From contig JACPCS010000137.1 in the NCBI GenBank assembly GCA_016184455.1, forward strand, positions 1 through 41,520: DNA of 41,520 nt, read 5' to 3'. Source of the stretch: Acidobacteriota bacterium (GTDB lineage Bacteria > Acidobacteriota > Vicinamibacteria > Vicinamibacterales > UBA2999). Within the stretch, counting starts at the first letter, position 1. Every line of letters begins with the position of its first letter. The notes beneath the pieces were generated by a model. It saw only the letters and a program-made list of their open reading frames with translations, searched no databases and was not told the DNA's origin. Positions 1 through 8,474 of the stretch are shown here, in pieces. Both the position numbers and the translations under genes were made by a program.

Positions 1-462
1 GCGCCGCTGACGTGCGCCGTCTGGGCGACCCTGACGCTCGTCGTAGTGCTCTTCAGCGACCTGCCGCTGGCGACGCTGCTCTCACTGGCCGTTCTGGTGG
101 GCGGCTTCGAAGCGATTCATGCCCTCCACGTCGGCGCCGAGCGCATCGGGCGCTACGTTCAGGTTCAGTACGAAGGCGCGGGCGAGGGCCCGCGCTGGGA
201 AACGACGGCGATGGCCGTCGGACCGTCGCTGCCGGGCGGCGGCGTCGACCCGCTGTTCTCGGTCCTGTTCGCGGGCACCGCGCTCGTCAACTTCGGCGCG
301 GCGCGGCTCGTCCTGACCGAGCCGACGCTCGTCGAGTGGAGCCTGCTCGGCGTCGTGCACCTGGGCTTCCTGTTGCGCGTCATCCGCGCACGGGTCGCGG
401 CCGCGCGTCAGCGTGCGGTCGAGCTCGAGAGCTTCAAGACGCTACTGGGGCGGTCGCACTGA
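1..462 (+). CDS. Membrane protein, 5' end outside the window
   Basis: The reading frame is open from base 1 to a TGA at 460-462, so the start lies upstream of the window; a GTG at 46 is probably internal. The visible 153 residues show hydrophobic stretches at about residues 7-38 and 85-100 and another near 117-127, separated by a polar loop, and a basic C-terminal tail ending in LLGRSH. This fits an integral membrane protein of several helices. I do not recognise the family and no catalytic motif is visible. Base composition matches the neighbouring genes. Confidence 0.6.
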   Translation, partial: APLTCAVWATLTLVVVLFSDLPLATLLSLAVLVGGFEAIHALHVGAERIGRYVQVQYEGAGEGPRWETTAMAVGPSLPGGGVDPLFSVLFAGTALVNFGAARLVLTEPTLVEWSLLGVVHLGFLLRVIRARVAAARQRAVELESFKTLLGRSH

Positions 463-525
463 CGTGGACGCCGCCGGCAACGAGCCGGTGACCGAGGCCC
501 GTCGGATATTCGAACAGCGGCGCCA

Positions 526-1788
526 CTAATGCGCGAGCGCGATCGCAGTTAGCAGCGCGCGCTCGGTGCCCCGCCATGAGTCGCTCGTGTCGAACGTCTC
601 GTCGAGCGTATGGGCGCCTGTGCCCTGTCCGCCTGCGTCGATTGTAATCGCGGGAATATTCAGGCTCATCGGCAGGTTCGCATCCGTCGAACCTTCGGTC
701 AACTCGACGGGGAGGCCGAGCGCGCGCGTCACGGAGACGGCCGCCGCGACGATCGGCGCCTCCGCCGCGAGGCGGCCGGCCGGGCGCTCGCCGACGAGCA
801 CCTTCGCCACCGACAAACGGCCTCGCTCGTCCCAGCGCGCGTTTTCACTGGACAGCGCGCGGTCGACCACTTCGTGAAACTGGCGCTCGAGCGCACCGAG
901 CGCGTTCGGGTCGGCCGAGCGCATGTCCACTTCCATCCATGCCTCGGCGGCAATCGCGTTGACCGACGTGCCGCCCCCGATACGACCGACGTTGAACGTC
1001 GTCCGCGGATCCGCGGGCGGCCGCACGTCGGCAAGCGCCGCAATGGCGCGTCCGAGCGCGTGCACCGGGTTGGCGATGCCGAACGCGCCGTAGCTGTGTC
1101 CGCCCGGCCCTGAAACCGTGACGCGGTAGCGCACGCTTCCGACCGAGATGTGCGTGATCCCGAATCCGCTGCCGTCCACCGAGACGAAGCGATCGACCTG
1201 CCCCTGGAGCGTGTCGCGGAAGAGCGCCTTCACGCCGCGTAGATCGCCGAGGCCCTCCTCGCCAACCGTGCCGACGAACGTGACCGTGCCGGGTGTCTGG
1301 ATGGCCGCCTGATTCATCGCGCGGACGACCGCCAGCACGACGGCGAGACCGCGGCAGTCATCGCCAATGCCCGGGCCGCGGAGCACGGCCCCGTCGCGAC
1401 GGACGGCTACGTTCGTCCCTTCCGGAAAGACCGTGTCGAGGTGTGCGCTGAATACGAGGTGCGGCCGCGGGGCGCGCCCCTGCCGTTGGCCGAGGACGTT
1501 GCCCTCCGCATCGATGCGGACGTCGGTCAGACCGGCGGCGCGGAACGCGACCGCGTAGGCCTCCGCCCTTGCCGCCTCCTTGAAGGGGGGCGCCGGAATC
1601 TCACAGAGCCGAATCTGGTCGGCAATGGTCCGCGGCTCGTCTGCGCGGGCGGCGTCGAGCGCCGCACGCACGGCCGCATCGCGCAGCAGGCGCGGGCCGA
1701 TGTCCCCATCGAGTTGAGCCGCCGTGACGGCGCAGGCGAACAGGCCGGCGAGGGCGCCCGACAGGGAGACCGCACACGAGCGATGCAT
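526..1788 (-). CDS. Exported M20-family zinc peptidase
   Basis: Predicted di-zinc exopeptidase of the M20/M28 clan, nearest in layout to PepT-like tripeptidases. Metal-binding motifs are in the usual order: SAHLDTVFPEG near residues 114-124 (His ligand plus catalytic Asp), GIGDDCRG near 140-147 (bridging Asp), GTVGEEG near 173-179 (general-base Glu and Glu ligand), and a late His in GAHTLDETF. A dimerisation-type segment (SGPGGHSYGAFG) sits between. I chose the ATG at 1788 because it begins a typical signal peptide (MHRS, hydrophobic core, then TAAQ); an upstream ATG at 1845 would bury it. A -10-like TACAAT lies on the minus strand at about 1809-1804. Likely periplasmic peptide degradation; substrate unknown. 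Confidence 0.85.
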   Translation of the reverse strand: MHRSCAVSLSGALAGLFACAVTAAQLDGDIGPRLLRDAAVRAALDAARADEPRTIADQIRLCEIPAPPFKEAARAEAYAVAFRAAGLTDVRIDAEGNVLGQRQGRAPRPHLVFSAHLDTVFPEGTNVAVRRDGAVLRGPGIGDDCRGLAVVLAVVRAMNQAAIQTPGTVTFVGTVGEEGLGDLRGVKALFRDTLQGQVDRFVSVDGSGFGITHISVGSVRYRVTVSGPGGHSYGAFGIANPVHALGRAIAALADVRPPADPRTTFNVGRIGGGTSVNAIAAEAWMEVDMRSADPNALGALERQFHEVVDRALSSENARWDERGRLSVAKVLVGERPAGRLAAEAPIVAAAVSVTRALGLPVELTEGSTDANLPMSLNIPAITIDAGGQGTGAHTLDETFDTSDSWRGTERALLTAIALAH

Positions 1789-2249
1789 GAGGGACGTCCA
1801 TGATTGTATCGGGTCGCCGTATCCAATCCGTTGAAGCCGATCCACGGTGTCGGTGGCGCGCCACAGCGGCGTCGCGTGCGGGCCACAGTTCCGGTGGCGT
1901 ACCGTCCGTCAACGCATGGAGGTTTCGTTCGAATCCGGCGCACTTCACGTTACATCGTTTGAGGACGCGACAAGGGATCGAGCAAGCAACCTCGGCGGTA
2001 CAGAACTTGCTCGCGTCGCTGCGCGAAGGGATTCAGTTCATGAGTCTGGTGCGGCTCCTGGGATTTCGAACATTGGCCTGCGGCTGCGTGATCGGCCGCT
2101 ACCGTGAGGTCGCGACGAGCCGCGAACTCACGTACGTCGAAGAGAAGGGGTCTGGCTGCGATCTGCACAGCCACCGCCGCAATCACACGATCCCGACCGA
2201 CCGTCCGGTGGGCAGCGTGTCGCTCGCCGCGAAGGCTTCCTAAGAAGCA
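1789..2249. other. Intergenic, no gene supported
   Basis: This stretch between the divergent peptidase and methyltransferase genes contains only short overlapping open frames without ribosome-binding sites or recognisable protein features. I see no RNA gene or mobile element. The promoter of the leftward peptidase gene lies at its left end and the inverted repeat 2250-2278 lies immediately to its right. Confidence 0.4.
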
Positions 2250-2278
2250 CCCCAACGCGCACAATCCGCGCGTTGGGG
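2250..2278. repeat. Inverted repeat, CCCCAACGCGC type
   Basis: CCCCAACGCGC (2250-2260) and GCGCGTTGGGG (2268-2278) are perfect 11-bp complements around a 7-nt loop. A closely similar hairpin lies at 5326-5354. No gene is obviously terminated here, so it may be a dispersed repeat instead of a terminator. Confidence 0.7.
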
Positions 2279-2312
2279 GCCCCGCGAGCGCGGGGCGGTT
2301 GTACCTCCGCGG

Positions 2313-2318
2313 TACAAT
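2313..2318 (+). promoter_or_regulatory. -10 box of a probable leaderless transcript
   Basis: TACAAT lies 8 nt before the GTG at 2327, so transcription would begin at or next to the start codon. No Shine-Dalgarno sequence is visible. The same arrangement recurs before 6593, 6660, 32089 and 35724. Confidence 0.45.
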
Positions 2319-2326
2319 CGCCTCCG

Positions 2327-3211
2327 GTGTCTCGCTTCCCCGAACCAGCGATTTCCCTCAGGGCGCACAGCGCGACGTACCGCTTCTTTCTCGGCGACTG
2401 TCTCGACATTCTCGACCGGCTCCCGCCCGAGTCGATCGACGTCATCGTCACCTCGCCGCCGTACAACCTCGGCATTCGGTACCGCACGTACGACGACACG
2501 ATGCCGCGGGAGGAGTACCTGCAGTGGACCGGCGAGTGGGTGCGCCGGGCCGGGCGGCTCCTGGCCCGCGACGGCTCGCTCTTCCTGAACGTCGGCGCCA
2601 AACCGACCGACCCCTGGACCGCGCTCGATGTCGCCCAGGCGGCGCGGCCCCACCTTCGGCTGCAGAACACGATCCACTGGATCAAGTCGATTGCGATCGA
2701 ACGGGCGCTGGCCGGCAGTCGCGCGCGGCTGGAGGAGGACCTGGCTGTCGGCCATTACAAGCCGATCAACAGCCGCCGATTCCTGCACGACTGCCACGAG
2801 TTCGTCTTCCACTTCACGCCCCACGGCGCCACCCCGCTCGATCGGCGCGCGGTCGGCGTGCGATATCAGGATCCGTCCAACGTCGGCCGCTGGCGCGCCG
2901 CCGCCTCCGGCGTGCGCTGCCGCGGCAACACGTGGTTCATCCCGTACGAGACGATTCAGAATCGCGAGAAGGATCGGCCGCATCCGGCGACGTTTCCGCC
3001 GCGGCTGCCGGAGATGTGCCTGCGGCTGCACGGCCTCGACCGCATCCGCCTGGTCGCCGATCCGTTCCTGGGCCTTGGATCGACCGCGGTGGCGTGCGCC
3101 CACCTCGGCGTGAACTTCATCGGGATCGAGATGGATAAGCGGTACCTGGACGAGGCCGTCGAGCGAACGAAGACGGCCCTCAATGAAACTGAGACGCTCT
3201 GGTCCGGCTAG
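2327..3211 (+). CDS. DNA methyltransferase, TSPPY type, orphan
   Basis: SAM-dependent DNA amino-methyltransferase (N4-cytosine or N6-adenine). The catalytic motif TSPPYN is near residue 42 and the SAM-binding FxGxG-type motif DPFLGLGST near residue 245, so the catalytic motif precedes the cofactor motif as in the beta class. The order FLGDCLDILDRLP, TSPPYN, then C-terminal GLGSTAVACAHLGVNFIGIEMD is standard, and 294 residues is normal for the class. Start GTG 2327 is chosen from the -10 box just upstream; a TTG at 2273 would add 18 unconserved residues. No restriction endonuclease is adjacent, so it is probably a solitary methylase used in regulation or protection. The target sequence cannot be read from the gene. 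Confidence 0.88.
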   Translation: MSRFPEPAISLRAHSATYRFFLGDCLDILDRLPPESIDVIVTSPPYNLGIRYRTYDDTMPREEYLQWTGEWVRRAGRLLARDGSLFLNVGAKPTDPWTALDVAQAARPHLRLQNTIHWIKSIAIERALAGSRARLEEDLAVGHYKPINSRRFLHDCHEFVFHFTPHGATPLDRRAVGVRYQDPSNVGRWRAAASGVRCRGNTWFIPYETIQNREKDRPHPATFPPRLPEMCLRLHGLDRIRLVADPFLGLGSTAVACAHLGVNFIGIEMDKRYLDEAVERTKTALNETETLWSG

Positions 3212-3233
3212 AGCCGGACGTGACGTACGCCGC

Positions 3234-4274
3234 TCAACCTGCGGCGGCGGCCTTCACCTGTGCGCGGAGCTCGTCGAGCTCCTTCCGCTCCAGGAGCCGA
3301 CCCGCCACGACGACGGCATGGATGCGGCGGACGTTCGCGATATCCTCCAGCGGGTTGCCGTCGAGCAGCACGAGATCCGCTCGCTTGCCTGCCGCAATGC
3401 TCCCGGCCGTGTTCTCGATCCCGAAGTAGCGTGCCGGATTGATCGTCGCCGTCTGCAGCGCCGCGAGCGGCGTCATGCCGCCGCGCACCATCATCGCGAG
3501 CTCGTCGTGTACGCAGAACCCCGCGATGAGGCCGTCGCAGCCTGCAAGAATGCCGACCCCGAGTCTCGCCATGTCTCTGGTCACGACCGCCCAGGTGCTG
3601 GCCTCCGTCTTCAGAATGCCGACGAGCGTCGGCGTGATGAACGCCTTCTGAACTGCGGCCCACTGGTCGCGCATCGCCTTGCGCACATAGACCAGTTGTT
3701 CTGAATCGATCCCGGAGGCTGGTGTTCCAATCGTTCCTGCTTCCAGCCTCGCCATGAGCGTCGGCGTCTGCCACACGCCGTCGCGGGCCAGCCGTTCAAA
3801 CAACGGCCGGCAGGCGTCTGGGCGATACGCATTTCCGCTCGAACACTCTTGCGGGATGCGCCCTTCGGACAGGTGCTCAATGCCCCGCGGACGCGCCGCA
3901 AGCATCCGCAGGATGAGATCCAAGTCGGATCCCATGTCTCGAATGCCCGTCACGCCGTTCGCCACGTACAACTGCAGCCACGGCTCGCCCGCGGTCTCCA
4001 TGTGCGCGTGCATGTCCCAGAGGCTGGGAATGAGGAACGTGCCCGCGCCGTCCACCACTGTCACACCCGCTGGCGGCGCGCCACCCGTTGTGACGCTCGT
4101 GATCGTGCGGCCTGTGATGACCACCGTGGCGTTCGGCATCAGCCGGCCGTCGACGACGTCCACGACGGTCGCCCGGATAACCGCAAGTGTCGCCACCTGC
4201 GATTCGAGCGCCGCGAGAGCGGCAAGAACCGCCAAACCAGCGAGGACGCATCGAACAAAGTACCGATGCTTCAT
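3234..4274 (-). CDS. Exported amidohydrolase with apparent internal deletion
   Basis: Member of the amidohydrolase superfamily (imidazolonepropionase/prolidase-like enzymes common in Acidobacteria). A signal peptide (MKHRYFVRCVLAG onward) is followed by the first metal motif WDMHAHM near residue 86 and the usual C-terminal GSIAAGKRADLVLLDGNPL. Between IRDMGSDLDLILRMLAARPR and GIEHLSEGR about 80-90 residues seem to be missing: in relatives this part carries the bridging lysine (the KVY region) and the next histidine (the GHVP region). At 346 residues it is shorter than the usual 430-460. The frame stays open across the gap. If this reading is right the enzyme is probably inactive or altered. 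It is convergent with the methyltransferase, 22 bp away. Confidence 0.8.
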   Translation of the reverse strand: MKHRYFVRCVLAGLAVLAALAALESQVATLAVIRATVVDVVDGRLMPNATVVITGRTITSVTTGGAPPAGVTVVDGAGTFLIPSLWDMHAHMETAGEPWLQLYVANGVTGIRDMGSDLDLILRMLAARPRGIEHLSEGRIPQECSSGNAYRPDACRPLFERLARDGVWQTPTLMARLEAGTIGTPASGIDSEQLVYVRKAMRDQWAAVQKAFITPTLVGILKTEASTWAVVTRDMARLGVGILAGCDGLIAGFCVHDELAMMVRGGMTPLAALQTATINPARYFGIENTAGSIAAGKRADLVLLDGNPLEDIANVRRIHAVVVAGRLLERKELDELRAQVKAAAAG

Positions 4275-4280
4275 GAGTGT

Positions 4281-4303
4281 CTCGGTGCCTCGGTGCCTCG
4301 GTG
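4281..4303. repeat. Short 9-bp tandem repeat
   Basis: CGGTGCCTC is repeated about two and a half times, just upstream of the amidohydrolase start codon in the spacer to the divergent LysR gene. Low complexity; no function assigned. Confidence 0.5.
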
Positions 4304-4402
4304 TTCCGTGGGAGTATCGGATGCTCCCTCAGTGCGCTCAGCCGACAATCTGCTTATCAGTCGCCTTGAACCCATGCGTGAAGAGCATGTAATCTCACAC
4401 GC

Positions 4403-5323
4403 ATGGATCTGCGGCAACTCGAGATCATCCGCGCCATCGCGGAGACCGGCTCGTTCACGGCGGCGGGCGACAAGCTCCACGTCTCGCAGTCGGCGATCAG
4501 CCGCCAGATCCTGCTGCTCGAGGCGGAGCTCGGCGAGCCGGTCTTCCATCGCATCGGCCGCCGCATCCGGATCACACCCGCCGGAGAATCGCTGCTCCAG
4601 CTCAGTCACCGCGTCTTTCAGGATCTGCAGGACACGGTCGCCACGATCAGCGACACGCGCGAGGCACTGCGCGGCACGATGCGGCTGGTCGGCGGGATGA
4701 CCGTCTGTCTCTATATCTTCCCAACGCTGCTCGCTGAAGTCCGGCAGCGGCATCCGGAGCTCGACTTGAAGATCACGGTCGGCAGCGGCGAGCGATCGAT
4801 TGCGCTGCTGCGATCGGGCGCGGCCGATCTGGGGCTCGTCACGGTCCCCGTCGATGCGACGGACCTCGTCTCGGTGCCGGTGCTCAAGGAGGAGCTGCTC
4901 CTCATCACCTACCCGGCGCATCCGCTGGCGAAGAAGCGCGAGATCCGGACCGCCGATCTCACCCGGCAGCCGTTCATCCTGTTCGAGACCGGCTCGCTGA
5001 CGCGGCAGCTCGTCGACGAGTTCTTCACACGCGAAGGGATCGAGCCGGAGATCGTCATGGAAACCGAGAACGTGGAGATCATCAAGGCCATGGTCCACCA
5101 CGGGCTCGGCATCAGCATCATCCCGTGGCAGGCGGCGGCCGCTGATGTGCGCGAACGGCAGCTGCACTGCAGCCGCATCGCGGGACACACGCTCTTCAGG
5201 GAAACGGGCTGGCTCTATCCGAAGATGCGCCGGCTCCCCCGCGCGGTCGCCGAGGTGATGCGCGTGTTCGAGGAGATCCGGCCGCGGTTCGACGCGATCG
5301 TGCAGGCACCGAAGCACTACTAG
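4403..5323 (+). CDS. LysR-family transcriptional regulator
   Basis: A 306-residue regulator of normal LTTR length. Residues 1-60 form the winged helix-turn-helix (MDLRQLEIIRAIAETGSFT, then HVSQSAISRQI and LGEPVFHRIGRR). Residues from about 90 form the effector-binding periplasmic-protein-like domain, including LRSGAADLGLVT and HHGLGISIIPW. It is divergent from the amidohydrolase, with the intervening 128 bp as the obvious candidate operator region, so it may control that gene; this is inference from layout. A TGTAAT sequence lies 9 nt before the ATG. The effector cannot be predicted. Confidence 0.92.
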   Translation: MDLRQLEIIRAIAETGSFTAAGDKLHVSQSAISRQILLLEAELGEPVFHRIGRRIRITPAGESLLQLSHRVFQDLQDTVATISDTREALRGTMRLVGGMTVCLYIFPTLLAEVRQRHPELDLKITVGSGERSIALLRSGAADLGLVTVPVDATDLVSVPVLKEELLLITYPAHPLAKKREIRTADLTRQPFILFETGSLTRQLVDEFFTREGIEPEIVMETENVEIIKAMVHHGLGISIIPWQAAAADVRERQLHCSRIAGHTLFRETGWLYPKMRRLPRAVAEVMRVFEEIRPRFDAIVQAPKHY

Positions 5324-5325
5324 CA

Positions 5326-5354
5326 CCCCAGCGCGCACGCACCGCGCGCCGGGG
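5326..5354. terminator. Bidirectional hairpin between convergent genes
   Basis: CCCCAGCGCGC (5326-5336) pairs with GCGCGCCGGGG (5344-5354) with one mismatch over a 7-nt loop. It lies between the LysR stop and the stop of the convergent VWFA gene, where a terminator is expected, and resembles the 2250-2278 hairpin. Confidence 0.6.
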
Positions 5355-5360
5355 ACCCAG

Positions 5361-6593
5361 CTACTGAGGCGCCGGCGGCCGCGGCAGCGAGTACGACGTG
5401 CGCGACCAGACCTGCACGCCGTCGCGCCTCGTCTTCACCTCGATCCGGCGCGTCCGCTTCAGCGGATCCGGGTTGTTCGAGTAGTAGCCGAGCACGTAGT
5501 AGTCGCTCGTCTCCGCATCGATCCGCTTGAGCGCGCGGTCGAAGTCGTTCTGATTGACGACGGCGATGCCGCCGGTCTGCTCCGCGAGCACGCGCAGGCT
5601 GTCCTGCGTCTCGCGGACGTGCTCCTGCCACTCCTGCGTCTCGACCTGCTGATCGAGGTCCGGTCCGGCCACCAACCCGCGCGGATCGATCGTGTAGAAC
5701 GTCGCGTTCGCGCGGTTGGCCGCACGCGTCAGCTCGGCGAGCTCGCGAACGAGATCCGCTTCGGCGAACTGCTGTCCCTGCATGCGCGGATTGGTGAAGG
5801 GGTCGAGCTCCAGCTGGTCCTCGGTCGTGCCGAACATCTCGGCCTGGTACTTCAGGCGCGACTGCACGAATGGATTGAAGTCGTAGCCGCTGCTGATATA
5901 GATGACCGCCTTGCGCCGGTTCCGCAGCTGCTCCAGGTTCCGCATCAGCTGGTAGGCCGTCGAGAACGCCACGTGCGCCCGGTACCGCAGCTCGGCCGGC
6001 CCCTGCGAGGTCTGCGCGGTCTTGATGAGATCTTCAGGGCGCAGTCCGCTGCCCGTCACGCGCTTGATGGATGACTCGAGCACCTGGCGATCGTAGGTGA
6101 GCTGCTCCGAAATCGACGAGGTGCCGGTCGACACGATCCCGAACATGTCGCCCTCGTGCACGAGGTTCTTCAGCATGCGCTGCATCAGATCGCGCGTGCG
6201 CGGCGTCAGCCGGAAATCGAGATGCAGGTCGTCGATGAAGATGAGGAACACACGGCCCGCCGCATCGTTGGTCGGCCGCGCCGCCGGGAGGATGATCCCT
6301 TCCTGGACCGGTGCGGGCGGCGGCGCCTGCACGTTGAAGACGCGGCCGCCGTGCGTCAGCACGAGCGACACGATCTCCTGCTTGACGCCGTCCTCGTAGA
6401 CTTCGAATTCGTCCGTCTTCAGATCCGAGACGAACTGGCCGTTGCGGTCGCGCGCGATCACGTCGGTCGTGACCAGGTCGACTGAGACGCGGAACGTAGG
6501 CTGTTGTGGATTCTGCTGTTGGGCCGACGGCGCTCCCGTGGTCACGGCCAGCGCCAACATCACCGCTGCCAGACATTTAGCGGGATTTCGCAT
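5361..6593 (-). CDS. VWFA-related secreted protein, acidobacterial type
   Basis: Exported protein with a von Willebrand factor A-like domain, of the family expanded in Acidobacteria (TIGR03436-like). A signal peptide (MRNPAKCLAAVMLALAV, cleaved near PSAQQ) is followed by FRVSVDLVTTDVIARDRNG, the family opening, then DLKTDEFEVYEDGVKQEI, and the A-domain start RVFLIFIDDLHLDF near residue 115 with its DDLHLD metal-site-like segment. Late in the protein come ATFYTIDPRGLV and LAEQTGGIAVVNQND, also family hallmarks. 410 residues is typical. Molecular role unknown; usually taken as a protein-binding cell-envelope component. The transcript is probably leaderless (TATAAT at 6605-6600). Confidence 0.9.
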   Translation of the reverse strand: MRNPAKCLAAVMLALAVTTGAPSAQQQNPQQPTFRVSVDLVTTDVIARDRNGQFVSDLKTDEFEVYEDGVKQEIVSLVLTHGGRVFNVQAPPPAPVQEGIILPAARPTNDAAGRVFLIFIDDLHLDFRLTPRTRDLMQRMLKNLVHEGDMFGIVSTGTSSISEQLTYDRQVLESSIKRVTGSGLRPEDLIKTAQTSQGPAELRYRAHVAFSTAYQLMRNLEQLRNRRKAVIYISSGYDFNPFVQSRLKYQAEMFGTTEDQLELDPFTNPRMQGQQFAEADLVRELAELTRAANRANATFYTIDPRGLVAGPDLDQQVETQEWQEHVRETQDSLRVLAEQTGGIAVVNQNDFDRALKRIDAETSDYYVLGYYSNNPDPLKRTRRIEVKTRRDGVQVWSRTSYSLPRPPAPQ

Positions 6594-6599
6594 AGGCGG

Positions 6600-6605
6600 A
6601 TTATA
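6600..6605 (-). promoter_or_regulatory. -10 box for the VWFA gene
   Basis: On the minus strand TATAAT ends 6 nt before the ATG at 6593. A start of transcription about 7 nt after the box would fall on the start codon; no Shine-Dalgarno sequence is present. Confidence 0.55.
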
Positions 6606-6647
6606 TCAGTCAGCCGGAAGGCGGTAGCCGGTAGCTGGGAGCACGGC

Positions 6648-6653
6648 TAACAT
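6648..6653 (+). promoter_or_regulatory. -10 box for rpiB
   Basis: TAACAT ends 6 nt before the rpiB ATG at 6660, giving a probable leaderless transcript that is divergent from the VWFA gene. Confidence 0.4.
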
Positions 6654-6659
6654 ACCGCC

Positions 6660-7121
6660 ATGCGCATCGCCCTGGCCGCCGATCATGCCGGTTTCGAGCT
6701 CAAACGGGAGCTGGCCGCCGCGCTGCGCCACGGCGGGCACGAGGTGCTCGACCTCGGCACGCATACGACCGAGCCGGTCGACTACCCCGATTCCGCCGCG
6801 GCCGTGGCAGCGGCGCTGCGCGAGGGCCGCGCCGACCGCGGCCTGATCGTCTGCGGCAGCGGCGCCGGCGTCTCGATTGCCGCCAACAAGTTTCCCGGCG
6901 TCCGCGCCGCCGTCTGCCACGACACCTACACCGCGCGGCAGGCGGTCGAGCACGACGACATGAACGTCCTCTGCCTCGGCGCGCGCGTCATCGGCCCTGC
7001 GCTGGCGTGCGATCTCACGTCGGCGTTTCTCGGCGCGACGTTTTCCGGCGAGGAGCGCCATCGGCGCCGGCTCCAGAAGATCCTCGCCATCGAGGCGCAG
7101 TTCGTCCGGCCCTCGACCTGA
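6660..7121 (+). CDS. rpiB: Ribose-5-phosphate isomerase B
   Basis: Interconverts ribulose 5-phosphate and ribose 5-phosphate in the non-oxidative pentose phosphate pathway (RpiB/LacAB family, cytoplasm). The sequence opens MRIALAADHAGFELK with the DHAG substrate motif, has DYPDSAAAVAAAL, the active-site segment LIVCGSGAGVSIAANK with its catalytic cysteine near residue 66, and the family segment HDTYTARQAVEHDDMNVLCLG. 153 residues is the normal size. It is followed 14 bp later by the 6-phosphogluconolactonase gene, another pentose phosphate enzyme, suggesting a two-gene operon. Confidence 0.97.
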   Translation: MRIALAADHAGFELKRELAAALRHGGHEVLDLGTHTTEPVDYPDSAAAVAAALREGRADRGLIVCGSGAGVSIAANKFPGVRAAVCHDTYTARQAVEHDDMNVLCLGARVIGPALACDLTSAFLGATFSGEERHRRRLQKILAIEAQFVRPST

Positions 7122-7135
7122 CGCGCGGCTCCATC

Positions 7136-7909
7136 GTGGCGACCGTCACGGTCCGCGACACCGACCAGGCCGCCGTGGCGTTCGCGGCCGAGCGCGCGAC
7201 CGTGCTCATCGAGGCGGCGACTGCCGCGCGCGGCGGCGCGACGGTGTGTTTCACCGGCGGCGACACCGCGGGGCGCCTGTACGACGTGCTCGCTGACGAG
7301 CAGCGGCCCTGGCGCACCCGGATCGAGTGGCCGCGGGTCCACGCGTTCTGGGGCGATGAACGGCACGTCCCGCCCGATCACCCCGAGAGCAACTATGGGA
7401 TGGCCGCGCGCACGCTCCTCAGCCGCGTGCCCGTGCCGCCGCAGCAGGTGCACCGCATTCGCGCCGAGCGCCCGGATGCGGCAGACGCAGCGCGCGAGTA
7501 CGAGGCGGTGCTTCCACGCGCCTTCCGAGCGGCCGGCCGCGACGATCTCACCTTCGACGTGATGCTGCTCGGACTGGGCGAGGATGCCCACATCGCCTCG
7601 ATCTTTCCTGGCAGCCCGCTCCTCACGGGCCGGAACCGCGTCCATGACGGGGCCCGCGTGGCCGCGGTCTGGGCGCCGCATCTCGGCGCGTGGCGCATCA
7701 CGCTCGCGCCCCGCGCCATTCTCGACGCACGCGCCATCGTGATGGTGGTGACAGGCGCCGCAAAAGCGGGCGCCGTCCATGCGGCACTCGATCTGCCTGA
7801 CGACGCGACCGCGCGGCCGGCCCACCTCCTGCGCGATGCTGACGATCGTGTGGAGTGGATTATGGATGCCGCTGCTGCCGCTCGACGGCGCGCCTCGCCG
7901 CCCGCGTGA
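7136..7909 (+). CDS. pgl: 6-phosphogluconolactonase
   Basis: Hydrolyses 6-phosphoglucono-lactone in the oxidative pentose phosphate pathway (DevB/SOL family, related to glucosamine-6-phosphate isomerase). Visible motifs are VCFTGGDTAGRLYD near residue 36, the signature FWGDERHVPPDHPESNYGMA near 71, and LLGLGEDAHIASIFPG near 143. The frame is open back to 7007, but that overlaps rpiB; GTG 7136 gives a 257-residue protein of normal length just after the rpiB stop. Its 3' end overlaps the convergent TVP38-family gene by 50 bp. Confidence 0.93.
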   Translation: MATVTVRDTDQAAVAFAAERATVLIEAATAARGGATVCFTGGDTAGRLYDVLADEQRPWRTRIEWPRVHAFWGDERHVPPDHPESNYGMAARTLLSRVPVPPQQVHRIRAERPDAADAAREYEAVLPRAFRAAGRDDLTFDVMLLGLGEDAHIASIFPGSPLLTGRNRVHDGARVAAVWAPHLGAWRITLAPRAILDARAIVMVVTGAAKAGAVHAALDLPDDATARPAHLLRDADDRVEWIMDAAAAARRRASPPA

Positions 7910-8474
7910 TCATCGTCGTCGATACGACAATCGCCACGAGCCCCGCCACGAGCATCACGTAGTACTCCGGTCCCCGCGGCGGCGAGACACCCGCGGCGAG
8001 CGCCGCCACGTCGCCGACCACCTTCCCGTAATACGTGTACATGACGATGGCGGGAATCATGCCGACGAGCGCGATCAGGAAGTCCACGTAGCGCACGCCG
8101 CACAGCGCGAGCGCGTAGTTGAGCGGCGTGTACGGCACGAGCGGCGACAGCCGCAGCAGAACCATCATCCAGAGGCCTTCCCCGACGATGGCCTCGTGGA
8201 CGGCGGCAATGCGCCGGTGGCGCAGAGCGCGCTCCATCAGTCTGGATCTCGCAAGCGGCCGCACCAGCACATACACGGCCGAGGCGCCAAGCGAGGCGCC
8301 GATGAAGACGATGACGCTCCCGCGCCACACCCCGAACATCGCGCCGGCGGCGACCGTCAGGAAGAATGCCGGCGCCAGCGTCAGCGCCGCGGCGACATAG
8401 ACCAGCACGAAGAGGAACGGCGCCCAGGGTCCGACGTCGGTCAGCCGGAGGACGACCGGCGCGAGCCAGTCCAT
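7860..8474 (-). CDS. TVP38/TMEM64-family membrane protein
   Basis: Integral membrane protein of the VTT/DedA-like superfamily. It has about five hydrophobic segments, and the family motif region is visible in FLTVAAGAMFGVWRG (residues 38-52), GASLGASAVYVLVRP and LRLSPLVPYTPLNYALAL (near 107-124). 204 residues is usual. Such proteins are linked to lipid scrambling or envelope homeostasis; substrate unknown here. The start ATG at 8474 overlaps the stop of the upstream gene (TAATG), so translation is probably coupled. It runs 50 bp into the 3' end of the convergent pgl gene. Confidence 0.87.
   Translation of the reverse strand: MDWLAPVVLRLTDVGPWAPFLFVLVYVAAALTLAPAFFLTVAAGAMFGVWRGSVIVFIGASLGASAVYVLVRPLARSRLMERALRHRRIAAVHEAIVGEGLWMMVLLRLSPLVPYTPLNYALALCGVRYVDFLIALVGMIPAIVMYTYYGKVVGDVAALAAGVSPPRGPEYYVMLVAGLVAIVVSTTMITRAARRAVERQQRHP

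Noticed and set aside
1800..2264. Overlapping open frames of 86-147 codons on both strands
   Set aside because: Mutually overlapping, without start signals, with low-complexity composition.
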